A stretch of 64,000 bases of DNA from Actinoallomurus oryzae (GTDB lineage: Bacteria > Actinomycetota > Actinomycetes > Streptosporangiales > Streptosporangiaceae), in contig NZ_BAABHF010000027.1 of NCBI RefSeq assembly GCF_039541955.1, positions 1-64,000 on the forward strand, read 5' to 3'. The notes under the pieces are model-generated. The model was not told the origin of the DNA and did not search any database. It worked only from the letters and a program-made list of their open reading frames with translations. A program made the position numbers and the translations under genes. Positions 53,946-63,128 of the stretch are shown in pieces; position 1 is the first letter of the stretch; every line of letters begins with the position of its first letter.

Positions 53946-55586
53946 CGAGGGAGGAGCCGAAGCCGCCCTCCGCTCGGCCCGTCGCCGGCGCTGCTCGACC
54001 GGGTCGGGTACTGGGGCGGAGGTCACGAGGCGGCGTGTGTACTCCTCCTGCGAGTCGAACAGGACGTCGTCGCGGGCGCCCACCTCGACGAGGCGGCCCT
54101 GGTTCATGACCGCCACGCGGTCCGACACCCGGCCGACGACGGCGAGGTCGTGGGTGATGAACAGGCAGGCGAAGCCGAGGCGTTCCTGCAGCTCCAGGAA
54201 CACCTCCAGCACGGCGGCCTGGACCGAGACGTCCAGCGCGCTGGTTGGTTCGTCGGCGATGACGAGCCTCGGGTCGAGCGCGAGTGCCCGCGCGATGCCG
54301 ACCCGCTGCCGCTGCCCGCCGGACAGCTCGTGCGGGTGGCGCAGGCGCAGTGCCGGGTCCAGCTCGACGCTCTTCAACAGGGCGACCACCCGTTCGTTGC
54401 GGTCGCCGACGCCGTTGATGACGAGCGGTTCGGCCACGCAGTCGCCGACCGTCATCCGCGGGTCCAGCGAGGACGCGGGGTCCTGGAAGACGATGCCGCA
54501 GTGGCGCCGCAGCCGGCGCAGGTCGCGTCCCCGCGCCTCGCTCAGCGGCTCGCCCAGCAGGCGTACGGTGCCGGAGGCGGGCTTGATCAGGCCGACCGCG
54601 GCGCGGCCCACCGTGGACTTGCCCGAGCCGGACTCCCCGACCAGCCCCAGCACCTCGCCCTCGGCGATGGTGAGCGTGACGTCGTCGACCGCGCGGACCC
54701 GGCTGCGGCCCTTGCCGCGGAACTCCACGACGAGGTTCTCCAGGGACAGCGCGGCCTCGGTCCGCACCTCACGCTCTCGTCGCTCGCCGGGGGTCAGGCG
54801 CGGCACGGCGGCCAGCAGGCGCTTGGTGTAGTCGGCCTCCGGCCGGTTGAACAGGTCGTCGACGGGCGCCTGCTCGACCACCTTGCCCTGGTACATGACG
54901 ACGACCCGGTCGGCGATGTCGGCGACCACGCCCATGTTGTGGGTGATCACGAGCATCGCCATGCCGAACTTGGTCCGCAGGTCGCGCAGCAGGTCGAGGA
55001 TCTCGGCCTGGACGGTGACGTCGAGCGCGGTGGTGGCCTCGTCGGCGATGAGCACCTTGGGTTCGCAGGCGATCGCCATCGCGATGACGACGCGCTGCCG
55101 GAGCCCGCCGGACAGCTCGTGCGGGAACTGCCCGAGCCGGCGACGCGCGTCCCGGATGCCGACCATCTCCAGCAGCTCGGCCGCCCGGTCGAGGGCCTGT
55201 TTGCGGGACAGGTCCGCGATGTGCAGGCGCAGCGCCTCGGCGACCTGCCAGCCGACGGTGAACGCCGGGTTCAGCGCGGTCATCGGCTCCTGGAACACCA
55301 TGGCGACCTCGGCGCCGCGGATGGCTCGCAGCCGCGCGCCGTCGAGCGTCGTCACGTCCACGCCGCCGACCCGTACCGTCCCGCCCACCTTGGCGGTCGG
55401 CGGCAGCAGCCCGAGCGTGGACATCGAGGTGACGCTCTTGCCCGACCCGGACTCGCCGACGACGGCGACGATCTCTCCGGGGGCGACGGTGATGCTGACG
55501 CCGTCGACCGCGCGTACGGCCTCCCGGCCGCTCCTGAACGTGACGCTCAGGTCCTCGATCGCCAGCGTGGGCGTGGACTCGGTCAT
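53937..55586 (-). CDS. Dipeptide/oligopeptide ABC transporter, fused double ATP-binding protein (DppD-DppF type)
   Basis: 549 aa with two complete ABC ATPases. The first has Walker A GESGSGKS, signature LSGGLRQR and LIADEATTALD (residues about 1-260). The second has GESGSGKS, LSGGQRQR and VIADEPTSALD (about 285-530). Usually these are two proteins; here they are one chain. It energises peptide import with the two permeases and the binding protein upstream. The last residues (after RRRRAER) differ from the duplicated gene end at 49195, so the tail was probably replaced when the neighbouring cassette arrived. Confidence 0.95.
   Translation of the reverse strand: MTESTPTLAIEDLSVTFRSGREAVRAVDGVSITVAPGEIVAVVGESGSGKSVTSMSTLGLLPPTAKVGGTVRVGGVDVTTLDGARLRAIRGAEVAMVFQEPMTALNPAFTVGWQVAEALRLHIADLSRKQALDRAAELLEMVGIRDARRRLGQFPHELSGGLRQRVVIAMAIACEPKVLIADEATTALDVTVQAEILDLLRDLRTKFGMAMLVITHNMGVVADIADRVVVMYQGKVVEQAPVDDLFNRPEADYTKRLLAAVPRLTPGERREREVRTEAALSLENLVVEFRGKGRSRVRAVDDVTLTIAEGEVLGLVGESGSGKSTVGRAAVGLIKPASGTVRLLGEPLSEARGRDLRRLRRHCGIVFQDPASSLDPRMTVGDCVAEPLVINGVGDRNERVVALLKSVELDPALRLRHPHELSGGQRQRVGIARALALDPRLVIADEPTSALDVSVQAAVLEVFLELQERLGFACLFITHDLAVVGRVSDRVAVMNQGRLVEVGARDDVLFDSQEEYTRRLVTSAPVPDPVEQRRRRAERRAASAPPSSM
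53973..54023. repeat. Right copy of ~51-bp direct repeat (within ABC-transporter gene end)
   Basis: Partner of 49195-49245, 4,778 bp away, same orientation. It lies inside the coding end of the fused ATPase gene. Confidence 0.85.
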
Positions 55587-56479
55587 CGTCCCTCCAGGCG
55601 GACCTCGAAGGAGTCGCGCAGCCCGTCGCCGATCGCGTTGAACGCGCACACGACGAGCACGATGGCGACACCGGCCGGGAAGATCAGCCACCAGTAGCCG
55701 TCGTAGGTGTAGGAGATGCCCTTGCTGAGCATCCCGCCCCAGTCGGTCTTGGGCGGCGGCACGCCGAGTCCCAGGAAGCTGACGTAGGCGATCAGCAGGA
55801 TGGCGTCCGCCACCTGGAACGTCGCGTTCACCACCACGGTGCCGATGGCGTTCGGGATGATGTGCCGGAACACCGCGCGGCGGTGGCTGCCGCCCATCGC
55901 CTTCATCGCCTGCACGTAGTCGCGGCTGCGCAGCGACAGCGCCTCGGCCCGTACGAGCCGGGCCGGGACGAGCCACGACACGCACCCGATGATGAGGATC
56001 TGCACCGGCACCGTCGGCCGCAGGATCGTCGCGGTCACCAGCAGCAGGAACAGCGCCGGGATCGCGATGCCCGCGTCGACGACGCGCATCATCAGCGCGT
56101 CCACCCAGCCGCCGGCGTAGCCGGAGATGGCACCCCACACCGTGCCGATCAGGGTGGCGAGCAGGCCCGCCGCCACCCCGATCTCCAGGGACGTCTGGCC
56201 CCCGACCATCAGACGTCCCAGCACGTCGTGTCCGACGTCGTCGGTGCCCAGCAGGTGTCCTCCGGTGCCGAGCGACAGGTTGGCGGCGGACAGGTTCGTG
56301 TGCGTCTGGTCGGTGTGGTGGAGCAGCGGGCCGAGGAAGCAGAACACCAGCAGCAGAGCGAGGATGACCAGCCCGGTGACGGCGAGCCGGTTGGCGAAGA
56401 ACAGTGACGCCATGCGCCGATAGGACCCGGCGACCCGTACGGGAGGCGGCTCGGCTGCGACCGGTGCAGAAAGACTCAT
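55583..56479 (-). CDS. Peptide ABC transporter permease (DppC type)
   Basis: 298 aa. An N-terminal membrane helix is followed by five more, with the permease EAA-like loop EALSLRSRDYVQAMKAMGGS in the cytosol. It forms the import channel with the DppB-type partner. It overlaps the ATPase start by 4 bp (ATGA type) and follows the DppB gene by 64 bp. Confidence 0.94.
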   Translation of the reverse strand: MSLSAPVAAEPPPVRVAGSYRRMASLFFANRLAVTGLVILALLLVFCFLGPLLHHTDQTHTNLSAANLSLGTGGHLLGTDDVGHDVLGRLMVGGQTSLEIGVAAGLLATLIGTVWGAISGYAGGWVDALMMRVVDAGIAIPALFLLLVTATILRPTVPVQILIIGCVSWLVPARLVRAEALSLRSRDYVQAMKAMGGSHRRAVFRHIIPNAIGTVVVNATFQVADAILLIAYVSFLGLGVPPPKTDWGGMLSKGISYTYDGYWWLIFPAGVAIVLVVCAFNAIGDGLRDSFEVRLEGR

Positions 56480-56543
56480 GAGACCTCCTTCGTCGGGGAG
56501 GTGGCCTGGGACGCTGTGTTGTCGGTTCGCTCGCTTCGCTCGC

Positions 56544-57497
56544 TCACTTGATCGTTCCTCTCACCCGCGGGTCGATGAGCGCTTGGACGATGTCGGCGAG
56601 CAGCGACCCGATGACCGTGGCCAGGGCGATGACGAGCACCGCGCCGAGCAGGATCGGATAGTCCGAGGTCTGCGCGGCGTTCCAGAACAGCAGCCCCATG
56701 CCGGGGTAGTTGAACACCGACTCGATCACCAGTGCGCCGGAGAACAGCACCGGCAGGTAGTAGCCGAGCATCGCGACGATCGGCGTCAGGGAGTTGCGCA
56801 TGATGTGCAGCCACACGACGCGCCGCTCCGAGGCGCCCTTGGCGCGCGCGGTCCGTACGTAGTCCTCGGCGAGGTTGTCCAGCACGGCCGAGCGCATGTA
56901 CCGGCTGAACGCCGCGATCGTGGCGATCGCCCCGGCGAGCACGGGCAGGATCAGCGCCCGCGAGTCGGCGAACAGACCTCCGATCGACTGCGTCTGCGGC
57001 GCCTGCGGCGGCAGCAGCTGGGTCTTCTGGGTGAAGACGATGACCAGCACCAGCGCGAGGAAGAAGACCGGGGTGGCGTACCCGACGAACACCACGGTCG
57101 TGACGGCGTAGTCGGCCAGGCCCTTGCGGCGCCGCGCCTGCCACACGCCCAGCGGGATCGCCACCACGAGCGCGACCAGCGTGGACAGGCCGGTGAGCAC
57201 GAGCGTCTTGGGGATCCGCTGGCCGATCAGCGAGGCGACGGACTGGTTGAGCGTGTACGACTCGCCCAGGTCGCCGTGGAACAGCTCACTGAGGTAGGCC
57301 CAGTACTGCTGGACCAGCGACTTGTCGAAGCCGTGCTCGCGGTTGAACTCCGCGATCGCCTGGGGGCTGGCCTTCGGGCCGAGAATGCCGTGGGCCGGGC
57401 CGCCCGGCACCGAGTGCAGCAGCAGGAAGACGATCACGGTCACGAAGAAGATGACCACGACCGCCTGGCCGATCCGCTTGAGCAGGAAGCGCGTCAA
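56544..57497 (-). CDS. Peptide ABC transporter permease (DppB type)
   Basis: 317 aa. The standard DppB start is TRFLLKRIGQAVVVIFFVTV, with the GPKASPQAIAEFNREHGFDK periplasmic part, six membrane helices and the EAA loop DYVRTARAKGASERRVVWLH. It pairs with the DppC-type permease. Confidence 0.94.
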   Translation of the reverse strand: MTRFLLKRIGQAVVVIFFVTVIVFLLLHSVPGGPAHGILGPKASPQAIAEFNREHGFDKSLVQQYWAYLSELFHGDLGESYTLNQSVASLIGQRIPKTLVLTGLSTLVALVVAIPLGVWQARRRKGLADYAVTTVVFVGYATPVFFLALVLVIVFTQKTQLLPPQAPQTQSIGGLFADSRALILPVLAGAIATIAAFSRYMRSAVLDNLAEDYVRTARAKGASERRVVWLHIMRNSLTPIVAMLGYYLPVLFSGALVIESVFNYPGMGLLFWNAAQTSDYPILLGAVLVIALATVIGSLLADIVQALIDPRVRGTIK

Positions 57498-57561
57498 CGG
57501 GATGCCTCCGCCAGGAAGTGGTGGGCCCGGGACGGCGGTCCGCCACCGCCCCGGGCCGGTC

Positions 57562-59364
57562 TCATTTCGCCAGGTACCAGCGCTGCGGCTGAATGAAGAC
57601 GAGCGGGTCCTGGACGACGCCGCGCAGGTTGTTCTTGATCGCGGACACCTGGTAGGCCGGGTTCGGCATCCAGATGACCGGCAGGTTCTTGGTCACGTAC
57701 GCGTCGTAGTTCTGCATCGCTGCCGGGTCCGACGAACTGGTCGACTTCTTGATCAGGTCGTCGACCGTCGGGTCCACGTAGCTGCCGAGGTTCGAGCTGC
57801 CGGTGCTGCTGAAGATCTGCTCACCGCTGGGGTACGCCGGGAAGTACCAGCTGCCCGCCGTGCCGAAGAAGGAGAGCTGCCACGAGCAGGACGACTGGCT
57901 CGGCTTGCACTGCGCCGTGTGGTCGAGCACCGAGTTCAGCGGTTCCGACTTGATCGACAGCTTGATGCCGATCTTCGACAGGGAGGACTGGACCTCCTGC
58001 ATCATGTTGTCGGTCTCGGTGCTGCCGCTCTGGCTGTCGATGGTGAGGTTCAGCCGCGTGCCCGCCTTGACGCCGGCGCCGCACTGGTTCGCGCCGGAGC
58101 CCGCCTGCGTGCAGGTGGCCACGCCGTTCTGGATCGTCCAGCCGTGCGAGGTCAGCAGCGCCTTGGCCTTGTTCAGGTCGAACGGGTACGGGTTGGTCTT
58201 CTGCGTCGCCGACAGGTACTTCGACACCGGCGTCTGCGGCACCGGCCCGTAGCCGGGAACGCTCTGGTTGTGCCAGATGACCCGGGCGATGGTCGTCTGG
58301 TCGATCGACATCTGTACGGCCTGGCGGACGTACAGCTGCTTGAACACCGCGCCCATGGCCGGGTTGTTGAAGTTGTACGGGATGTAGGTGACCGCCCAGC
58401 CGGCCCAGGGCTTCACCTGGTAGCCGAGGTTCTCGATCGACTTCTGCTGGCTGGTCGCCAGCGCCGGCATGTAGCCGTAGTCGACGCCGCCCGAGCGCAG
58501 GACGTTCAGCTCGGCGTCGGCGGAGGTGAACGGCTTGAACGTCACGCTGTCCAGGTGCGCGGTGTCCGGGCCGGTGTACTTGGGGTTCTTGGCGAGCGTG
58601 ACCTGGCCGGTGGTGGTGAACTCCTTCACCGTGAACGGGCCGTTCGCCGCCTTCCACAGCGGGTTGTTCGCGTACTCCGACAGCTTGCCCGCCTCGCCGG
58701 TCAGGTACTTGAAGACCTTCTTGGCGCCGTCGGTGGTGCGGTCGTAGTCCCCGACCTTGCCGCCGGTGCTCTCGACGTCCCAGACCGACTGCGGGAGCGG
58801 CGTGACGTAGTTCAGTTGGTTGGCGGTGAACCAGTCCGGGTTGTAGGCCTTGGTGAGGTGGAGCTTGAACTCCGTGTCGCTCACCGTCTCGAACCTGCCG
58901 ACGTTGTCGGGGATGTCACCGGCGTTGTAGTTGCCCCACTGCGACTTGTTCGCCTTGACCAGGTTGAACCAGAACTCCACGTCGCGGCTGGTGACCTTCT
59001 GGCCGTTCGCCCACGTCAGGGGGTTCAGCTTGATGTCGACCGTCTTGCCGCCGTTGGAGTAGACCGGCGCCTTGGCTGCGCTCGCCTTCTCGTCCATGGC
59101 GACGGTGCCGCTGTAGCCGTCGTAGGCGTACAGCGGCAGGAAGACCTCCTGCCGGATGGCGGCGTTGTACGAGCCCAGGTGGCCCGGCGTGCCGATCGGG
59201 AAGATCCAGTTCGGCGTGGCGTTCGGGGGCATCGCGAAGGTGACCGACCCGCCCTGCTGGGGGGTGCCACCGCTCGCGGACGATCCTCCTCCGCCGGAGG
59301 AACAGCCGGCGGCCAGCAGGGCCACGGCCGCGCCGAACACCGCCAGCGTCAGGGGTCTCTTCAT
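57562..59364 (-). CDS. Peptide ABC transporter substrate-binding lipoprotein (SBP family 5)
   Basis: 600 aa from ATG 59364. Lipobox LLAAGC (Cys about 21) followed by a Gly/Ser linker. SBP-5 features include LNPLTWANGQKVTSRDVEFW and RQAVQMSIDQTTIARVIWHN. It captures peptides or similar solutes outside the cell for the DppBC-type channel and leads the transporter unit. The promoter faces a divergent ROK regulator. Confidence 0.95.
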   Translation of the reverse strand: MKRPLTLAVFGAAVALLAAGCSSGGGGSSASGGTPQQGGSVTFAMPPNATPNWIFPIGTPGHLGSYNAAIRQEVFLPLYAYDGYSGTVAMDEKASAAKAPVYSNGGKTVDIKLNPLTWANGQKVTSRDVEFWFNLVKANKSQWGNYNAGDIPDNVGRFETVSDTEFKLHLTKAYNPDWFTANQLNYVTPLPQSVWDVESTGGKVGDYDRTTDGAKKVFKYLTGEAGKLSEYANNPLWKAANGPFTVKEFTTTGQVTLAKNPKYTGPDTAHLDSVTFKPFTSADAELNVLRSGGVDYGYMPALATSQQKSIENLGYQVKPWAGWAVTYIPYNFNNPAMGAVFKQLYVRQAVQMSIDQTTIARVIWHNQSVPGYGPVPQTPVSKYLSATQKTNPYPFDLNKAKALLTSHGWTIQNGVATCTQAGSGANQCGAGVKAGTRLNLTIDSQSGSTETDNMMQEVQSSLSKIGIKLSIKSEPLNSVLDHTAQCKPSQSSCSWQLSFFGTAGSWYFPAYPSGEQIFSSTGSSNLGSYVDPTVDDLIKKSTSSSDPAAMQNYDAYVTKNLPVIWMPNPAYQVSAIKNNLRGVVQDPLVFIQPQRWYLAK

Positions 59365-59665
59365 CGGTGCTCCATGGGGGACTTCCACCGTTTTCGGCGG
59401 GATGTTGGCGGCGACGATACATGCCCGTATCGAACGAAGACAAGCCTTGAACGAATTAAGTAGCTGGCCAAGATCGGGACAAACCCGCTGATTACCGCCG
59501 CGTCACAGGGCATCGACGGTGGACTCATCCGTGTCGGCTTGCTATGGTCCAGCCAAGTTTCCGTATCAACCTTCGTTCCCGAACCAAGTATCAGACTTAG
59601 TTCGATCGGCCTCGGTCGCTAGTGTTGCCGCCGCAACCGTGATCACTTGCAGTGAAGGAGCCACC
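59365..59665. other. Divergent promoter region between binding lipoprotein and ROK regulator
   Basis: No gene. It holds several CGAAC/GTTCG half-sites, the clearest palindrome being at 59580-59604, and another CGAACGAAG at about 59428-59436. It is a likely control region for transporter and ROK units. Confidence 0.5.
59580..59604. promoter_or_regulatory. Palindromic operator upstream of ROK gene
   Basis: CGAACCAAGT and ACTTAGTTCG are inverted copies (one mismatch) around ATCAG, ending 61 bp before the ROK start codon. A fitting self-operator for a ROK repressor. Confidence 0.6.
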
Positions 59666-60787
59666 ATGTCGGCCGCGCAGATCATGGGGCTGGTGGCGTC
59701 GGGCCAGGCCACGTCACGAGCGGACCTGTCGCGTCTGCTCGGCCTGGCGCCCTCGACCGTGTCCTCCTACGTCCAGGAACTGCTCGACGCGGGCCTGCTG
59801 GAGGAGTCCGGCGAGGGCCGCTCGCGCGGCGGTCGCCGGCCCCGGCTGTTGAGCGTCCGTGCCGGCGACGGCGTCATCCTGGCCGCCGACCTCGGCGGTC
59901 ACCACGCGAGGATCGCCACGATGGACCGGGCCGGACGGCCGGAGGCGATCCAGGACCTGGAGATCGACATCGCGGCCGGGCCCGAGCCGATCCTCGCGCA
60001 GGTCACCGACGCGCTCGCCGAGCTCGCGGCCGGACGCCCGGTGCTGGGCATGGGCATCGGCCTGCCCGGCCCGGTCGACTCCGACGGAGTGGTGGTCGGC
60101 TCCTCCCGGATGCACGGCTGGAACGGCTTCTCCGTACGGCGCCGGCTCGCCGAGTACTACCAGGCGCCGCTCATCGTGGACAACGACGCGAACCTCATGG
60201 CGATGGGCGAGGCGGTCGTACGCGGCCCCGAGCTGCGCGACTTCGTCTTCATCAAGGCGGGCACCGGGCTCGGCGCCGCGCTCGTCAACGACGGCCGCCT
60301 GCACCGCGGTGCCCGTGGCGTCGCCGGCGACGTCAGCCACAACCGCGTCCCGGCCGGCGGCGACCGCCCCTGCAACTGCGGCAACTTCGGCTGCCTGGAG
60401 ACCATCTCCAGCGGAGCGGCCCTGGTCGCCGCCGTACGCGCCGACGGCGTCGACATCGCGACCACCGCCGACCTCGTACGCCTGGCGCGCGACGGCAACC
60501 CGACGGTCAACACGACGCTGCGCTTCGCCGGCCGCCAGCTCGGCGAGGTCCTCGTCACCATCGTCAACTTCTTCAACCCGCAGGCGGTGATCCTCAGCGG
60601 CGCGCTGGCGACCTGCGACCTGTTCGTCGCCGCCGCGCGCGGCGCGCTCTACGAACGCTGCCTGCCGCTCACCACCCAGGAACTGGAGATCGGGGAGAGC
60701 GTCGCCGGACCCGACGCCGGCCTGCTCGGCATCGGCCGACGCCTCATCGACCAGGGCCTGGCCGTTCCCGTTAGGAATCTCCCGTGA
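59666..60787 (+). CDS. ROK family transcriptional regulator
   Basis: 373 aa from ATG 59666 (AAGGAG upstream). The N-terminal winged helix is TSRADLSRLLGLAPSTVSSY; the ROK domain follows with VDNDANLMAMGEAV, GTGLGAALVNDGRLHRGARG and the zinc-binding CNCGNFGCLE. Probably a sugar-derivative- or ligand-responsive repressor of the divergent peptide transporter and the genes that follow it. Its stop overlaps the GTG of the M81 peptidase gene. Confidence 0.93.
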   Translation: MSAAQIMGLVASGQATSRADLSRLLGLAPSTVSSYVQELLDAGLLEESGEGRSRGGRRPRLLSVRAGDGVILAADLGGHHARIATMDRAGRPEAIQDLEIDIAAGPEPILAQVTDALAELAAGRPVLGMGIGLPGPVDSDGVVVGSSRMHGWNGFSVRRRLAEYYQAPLIVDNDANLMAMGEAVVRGPELRDFVFIKAGTGLGAALVNDGRLHRGARGVAGDVSHNRVPAGGDRPCNCGNFGCLETISSGAALVAAVRADGVDIATTADLVRLARDGNPTVNTTLRFAGRQLGEVLVTIVNFFNPQAVILSGALATCDLFVAAARGALYERCLPLTTQELEIGESVAGPDAGLLGIGRRLIDQGLAVPVRNLP

Positions 60788-62238
60788 CAGCACTGCGGAT
60801 CGGCATCGCCGGCATCGCGATCGAGTCGAGCACTTTCTCCCCGCACCGCACCCACCTGGCGGACTTCACCGTCACGCGGGGCGACGCCCTGCTCGCCCGC
60901 TACAAGTGGATGGGTGCGCCGTGGACGACGGGCGTCGAGTGGGTGCCGCTCCTGCACGCCGTGTCGCTGCCCGGCGGCGCGGTCGAGCCCGAGGTGTACG
61001 ACGCGCTCGAGGCCGAGATCGTGGAACGTGCCAAGGCGGCGGGCCCGCTCGACGGCCTGTTCTTCGACATCCACGGCGCGATGAGCGTCGTCGGGCGCAC
61101 CGACGCCGAGGCCCGGCTGGCGGCCGTGATCCGCGAGGCCGTCGGCCCGGACACGCTGATCTCCGCCTCGATGGACCTGCACGGCAACGTGTCGCGCGAG
61201 CTGGCGGAGACCGTCGACCTGATCACCTGCTACCGCATGGCCCCGCACGAGGACGCCTGGGAGTCGCGCGAGCGCGCGGCGTACAACCTGGTCGAGCGCC
61301 TCCACGACGGCGGGCGTCCGCGGAAGGCGTGGGTGCAGGTCCCGGTGCTGCTGCCCGGGGAGAAGACCAGCACCCGCGTCGAACCGGCGAAGAGCCTGTA
61401 CGGCCGGATCCCGGCCGTGGAGGCGCTGCCGGGCGTCGTCGACGCGGCGATCTGGGTCGGCTACGCCTGGGCCGACGAGCCTCGGTGTCGCGCCGCCGTG
61501 GTCGTGACCGGCGACGACGAGGAGGTCATCACCGCGCAGGCGCGCGAGCTGGCCGAGGCGTACTGGCGCGCTCGCGACGACTTCGCGTTCGTGGCGCCGA
61601 CCGGCACGCTCGACGAGTGCCTGGCGACCGCGCTCGCCAGTGACGCCCGGCCGTTCCTGATCAGCGACTCCGGCGACAACCCGACCGCCGGCGGCGCCGG
61701 CGACGTGTCCTGGACGCTGAGCCGGCTGCTCGTCGTGGAGGAGCTGCGCCTCGGCAAGGCCAGCGCGATCTACGCGAGCATCGTCGACCCCGAGGCGGTC
61801 GCGGCGGCGTTCGCCGCGGGCGAGGGCGCCGAGGTGATGGTGCGGGCCGGCGGCCGGATCGACGCGGGACCCTCCGGACCGGTCGCCGTCGCGGGCACGG
61901 TGCACTCCCTGCTGCCGGGCGACCCGGTCGGCGGCGACATCGCGGTGATCAGGACCGGCGGACTGCACGTCATCCTGACGAGCCGGCGCAAGCCGTACCA
62001 CGTGATCTCCGACTTCACCGCCCTCGGCCTGTCCCCGGCCGACACCGACCTGGTCATCGTCAAGATCGGCTACCTCGAGCCGGAGCTGTACGACCTCGCC
62101 GCGGACTGGCTGCTCGCGCTCACCCCGGGCGGCGTCGACCAGGACCTGCTGCGCCTCGGGCACCACGGCGTACGGCGGCCGCTCTTCCCGTTCGACTCCG
62201 ACATGGCCGATCCGGACCTGACGCCCGAACTGCTGTGA
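60784..62238 (+). CDS. M81 family (MlrC-like) metallopeptidase
   Basis: 484 aa. It begins LRIGIAGIAIESSTFSPHRT and has GLFFDIHGAMSVVG, SASMDLHGNVSRELAETVDL and SDSGDNPTAGGAGD, the conserved metal-ligand segments of M81 proteins, named after microcystinase C, which hydrolyse small peptides. It overlaps the ROK gene (GTGA), so it is co-translated and fits a peptide uptake-and-degradation locus. Confidence 0.92.
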   Translation: MTALRIGIAGIAIESSTFSPHRTHLADFTVTRGDALLARYKWMGAPWTTGVEWVPLLHAVSLPGGAVEPEVYDALEAEIVERAKAAGPLDGLFFDIHGAMSVVGRTDAEARLAAVIREAVGPDTLISASMDLHGNVSRELAETVDLITCYRMAPHEDAWESRERAAYNLVERLHDGGRPRKAWVQVPVLLPGEKTSTRVEPAKSLYGRIPAVEALPGVVDAAIWVGYAWADEPRCRAAVVVTGDDEEVITAQARELAEAYWRARDDFAFVAPTGTLDECLATALASDARPFLISDSGDNPTAGGAGDVSWTLSRLLVVEELRLGKASAIYASIVDPEAVAAAFAAGEGAEVMVRAGGRIDAGPSGPVAVAGTVHSLLPGDPVGGDIAVIRTGGLHVILTSRRKPYHVISDFTALGLSPADTDLVIVKIGYLEPELYDLAADWLLALTPGGVDQDLLRLGHHGVRRPLFPFDSDMADPDLTPELL

Positions 62239-62275
62239 GCGAGCGCAGCGGGGGAACCAGAAAACACAGCACCGT

Positions 62276-62308
62276 GGTCGTGGGGCCGCCGAAGGAGGCT
62301 CCACGACC
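62276..62308. terminator. Hairpin between M81 peptidase and cutC
   Basis: GGTCGTGGGGCC pairs with GGCTCCACGACC around a 9-nt loop (one mismatch). It lies 22 bp before the cutC start, so it may act as an intercistronic terminator or attenuator. Confidence 0.5.
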
Positions 62309-62329
62309 ATACCGATCCGAGAGGAACCC

Positions 62330-63073
62330 ATGCGCTACGAGATCTGCCTGGAGTCCGCCGACGGCGTCGCCGCCGCGGCGGAGGCCGGCGCCGACCGGGT
62401 GGAGCTCTGCGCCGCCCTGTTCGAGGGCGGGATCACCCCGAGCCAGGGCATGATCGAGCAGGCCGTGGCCGTCGCGGCGGGCCGCCTCCGCGTCCACGTG
62501 ATCATCCGTCCGCGGGGCGGCGACTTCATCTTCAGCCCCGCCGAGGCCGAGGTGATGCTCCGCGACATCGAGGTGGCGAAGGCGGCCGGCGCCGACGGCG
62601 TGGTCATCGGCGCGCTGACCGAGGACGCCGAGATCGACACGGAGCTGTGCGCGCGCCTCGTCGCGGCGGCCCGGCCGCTCAGCGTGACGTTCCACCGGGC
62701 GTTCGACGTGACGCGCGACCCGGAGGCGGCGTTCGAGGACGTCGTCGCGCTGGGCGTCGACCGGCTGCTGACCTCGGGCGCGGCGCCGTCCGCCCTGGAG
62801 GGGGCCGACCTGATCGCCCGGCTGGTCGAGAAGGCGGCGGGCCGGATCATCGTCCTGCCGGCGGGCGGCATCAACGAACGCACGGCCGCCCGGGTGGCCG
62901 CGCAGACCGGCGCGCGAGAGCTCCACTTCACCGCGAGCGAGACCGTACGGTCGCGGACCCGCTTCCAGGCGCCCGGCATCTACATGGGCGGCGCGCTGTA
63001 CCCGCCGGAGACCACCCGCTCGGTGACCACCCCGTCTCGCGTCCGCTCCATCATCGAGGCCGCGTCCGCCTGA
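62330..63073 (+). CDS. cutC: CutC family protein
   Basis: 247 aa, a TIM-barrel protein. CutC marks: YEICLESADGVAAAAEAGAD, RVELCAALFEGGITPSQGMI, VHVIIRPRGGDFIFS, TFHRAFDVTRDP and LLTSGAAPSALEG. The family was named for copper homeostasis in E. coli, but the biochemical role is uncertain. It follows the M81 gene by 91 bp and probably belongs to the same transcription unit, suggesting a catabolic role here. Confidence 0.92.
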   Translation: MRYEICLESADGVAAAAEAGADRVELCAALFEGGITPSQGMIEQAVAVAAGRLRVHVIIRPRGGDFIFSPAEAEVMLRDIEVAKAAGADGVVIGALTEDAEIDTELCARLVAAARPLSVTFHRAFDVTRDPEAAFEDVVALGVDRLLTSGAAPSALEGADLIARLVEKAAGRIIVLPAGGINERTAARVAAQTGARELHFTASETVRSRTRFQAPGIYMGGALYPPETTRSVTTPSRVRSIIEAASA

Positions 63074-63128
63074 GCCCACGGTCCCCGGGCGCACGGAACG
63101 CTGTCCGCACGCCCGAGGACGCCGCCGG

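Noticed and set aside
62230..62250. Short GAGCGAGCGCAGCG words as mobile repeats
   Set aside because: Similar GAGCGAAGCGAGC-like words occur at gene ends (also about 56525-56545), but they are too short and common to call an element.
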